From the NCBI GenBank assembly GCA_947459855.1, contig CANHFL010000058.1, forward strand, positions 1 through 6,786: 6,786 bases of DNA, given 5' to 3'. This document shows, one piece after another, positions 6,126 through 6,786 of the stretch. The translations under genes were made by a program, and so were the position numbers. This DNA comes from Planctomycetaceae bacterium (GTDB lineage Bacteria > Planctomycetota > Phycisphaerae > Phycisphaerales > SM1A02). Positions within the stretch are counted from its first letter, which is position 1. Each line of letters begins with the position of its first letter. The notes under the pieces are model-generated. The model worked only from the letters and a program-made list of their open reading frames with translations, had not been told where the DNA came from and made no database searches.

Positions 6126-6786
6126 ATTCCCCCGCCCCGCCAGCAACCGAAGCAGCCCCGGAACGATCCGCCGCGCCGGCCGGACGTCGTGACGACCGAC
6201 CTCCGCTGCGGCGAGTGCGGCCACAACGTCCGCGGAGTGCGGAAGGACGCAGCATGCCCAGAGTGCGGCCACCCCGTCGCCGAGACGCTCCGCGGGGCCG
6301 CGGTCGAGGCCGGGCGCCGCGAACAGGGAGCCGACGCGATCCGCAACTTCGGGCGCGGATTCCTGTTCACCGCCCCTGCCGGAATCGCTTCCGTGGGCTG
6401 CCTGGGCGGACCGGTCGCGCTGTTCGCCATGATCGGGGCCGTCCAGCGGCTGGTGTCGCTGCGCACCGCGGGCCAGTGCCTGCCGAAGCAGGCGTTCCTC
6501 GACCTGCCCGAGCGGCGCCGCGCGTGGAACGTCGCGATCGCGGAACTGTCCACCGGCGCGCTGTACCTGGTGCTGGTCTCGTTCGGCGTGGTGGGCTTCC
6601 TGCCGCCGACGGCCGAGGCGAGCGTCACGGTCGCACTGAAGTCCCTGTGGCTCGGCACCGCCGGCCTGGGCCTGGTCAGCGGCACGCTGCTCGCGCAGCG
6701 GCTCGACGAGCGCTTCGCCACGGGACTCGAGCGATCGCCGTGGCCGACGATCGCGACCTTCATCGCCGTGGGCGTCCAGCTGCTGG
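6126..6786 (+). CDS. Zinc-ribbon multi-pass membrane protein of unknown function, C-terminus cut by window edge
   Basis: The function is not recognised. 220 codons are visible from the proposed ATT start. Residues 1-20 are Pro/Arg/Gln-rich and look disordered. Residues 26-49 form a small zinc ribbon, LRCGECGHNVRG and then CPECGH, with cysteines C28, C31, C44 and C47 in CxxC-x12-CxxC spacing. A polar helix-like stretch follows (about 53-76), then hydrophobic segments at about 81-106, 137-160, 167-190 and a fourth starting near 207 that is cut off. Basic stretches (PERRRAWN about 128-135) lie between segments. Such a cytoplasmic zinc ribbon fused to membrane helices is common in planctomycete hypothetical proteins. 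The next standard in-frame start is a GTG at 6189, without a Shine-Dalgarno site; it would keep the zinc ribbon but lose the Pro-rich leader. No other canonical start is possible in frame without running back into the peptidase gene. The gene is divergent from the peptidase gene, which by itself says little about function. Coding is supported by the coherent domain order and absence of stops; the start is less certain. Confidence 0.75.
   Translation, partial: MPPPRQQPKQPRNDPPRRPDVVTTDLRCGECGHNVRGVRKDAACPECGHPVAETLRGAAVEAGRREQGADAIRNFGRGFLFTAPAGIASVGCLGGPVALFAMIGAVQRLVSLRTAGQCLPKQAFLDLPERRRAWNVAIAELSTGALYLVLVSFGVVGFLPPTAEASVTVALKSLWLGTAGLGLVSGTLLAQRLDERFATGLERSPWPTIATFIAVGVQLL

Noticed and set aside
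3496..6192. Very long plus-strand open frame (898 codons) opposite the S41 peptidase
   Set aside because: It mirrors the peptidase gene in the complementary frame and gives a Leu/Arg/Val/Asp-biased translation with no recognisable motif; the minus-strand reading has an intact signal peptide, PDZ and catalytic residues.
5057..6763. Minus-strand open frame crossing the peptidase N-terminus, the intergenic region and the zinc-ribbon gene
   Set aside because: It spans both divergent genes and their promoter region, and most of its sequence is Arg/Gly-rich shadow translation without motifs.

Overview
The window is very GC-rich and densely coding. It looks like a chromosomal segment of a planctomycete, possibly of the Phycisphaerae type. 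The main pointer is the right-edge protein, which has an N-terminal CxxC...CPEC zinc ribbon with an 'NVRGV' core followed by membrane helices. This layout is very common among planctomycete hypothetical proteins. The taxonomic call is an inference from protein style and composition only.

Layout: four genes lie on the minus strand and one partial gene on the plus strand. Reading the minus strand from right to left, the first gene (6021-3577) encodes an exported S41-family carboxyl-terminal processing peptidase with a PDZ domain. A 151-bp intergenic region follows, holding two hairpins and a good sigma70-like promoter. Next comes a pyruvate dehydrogenase-type operon: E1 alpha (3425-2241), E1 beta (2244-1255, overlapping E1 alpha by 4 bp) and the lipoyl-bearing E2 acyltransferase (1208 to the left edge, cut before its catalytic C-terminus). 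Together these decarboxylate a 2-oxo acid on TPP, pass the acyl group to the swinging lipoyl arm of E2 and form acyl-CoA. An E3 (dihydrolipoamide dehydrogenase) is required but not seen; it may lie beyond the left edge or elsewhere.

To the right, divergent from the peptidase gene, a plus-strand gene (6126 to the window end) encodes the zinc-ribbon membrane protein. It has no ATG, GTG or TTG at a sensible place near its Shine-Dalgarno sequence, and the best start appears to be a rare ATT codon. The 104-bp divergent intergenic region carries overlapping -10-like elements for both directions.

No RNA genes, mobile elements, CRISPR arrays or genomic-island signs were seen. The most notable points are the apparent ATT start and the perfect 13-bp inverted repeat lying over the -35/spacer region of the PDH operon promoter. 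I found no clear evidence for a wholly new multi-gene system; most of the window is core metabolism and protein quality control.
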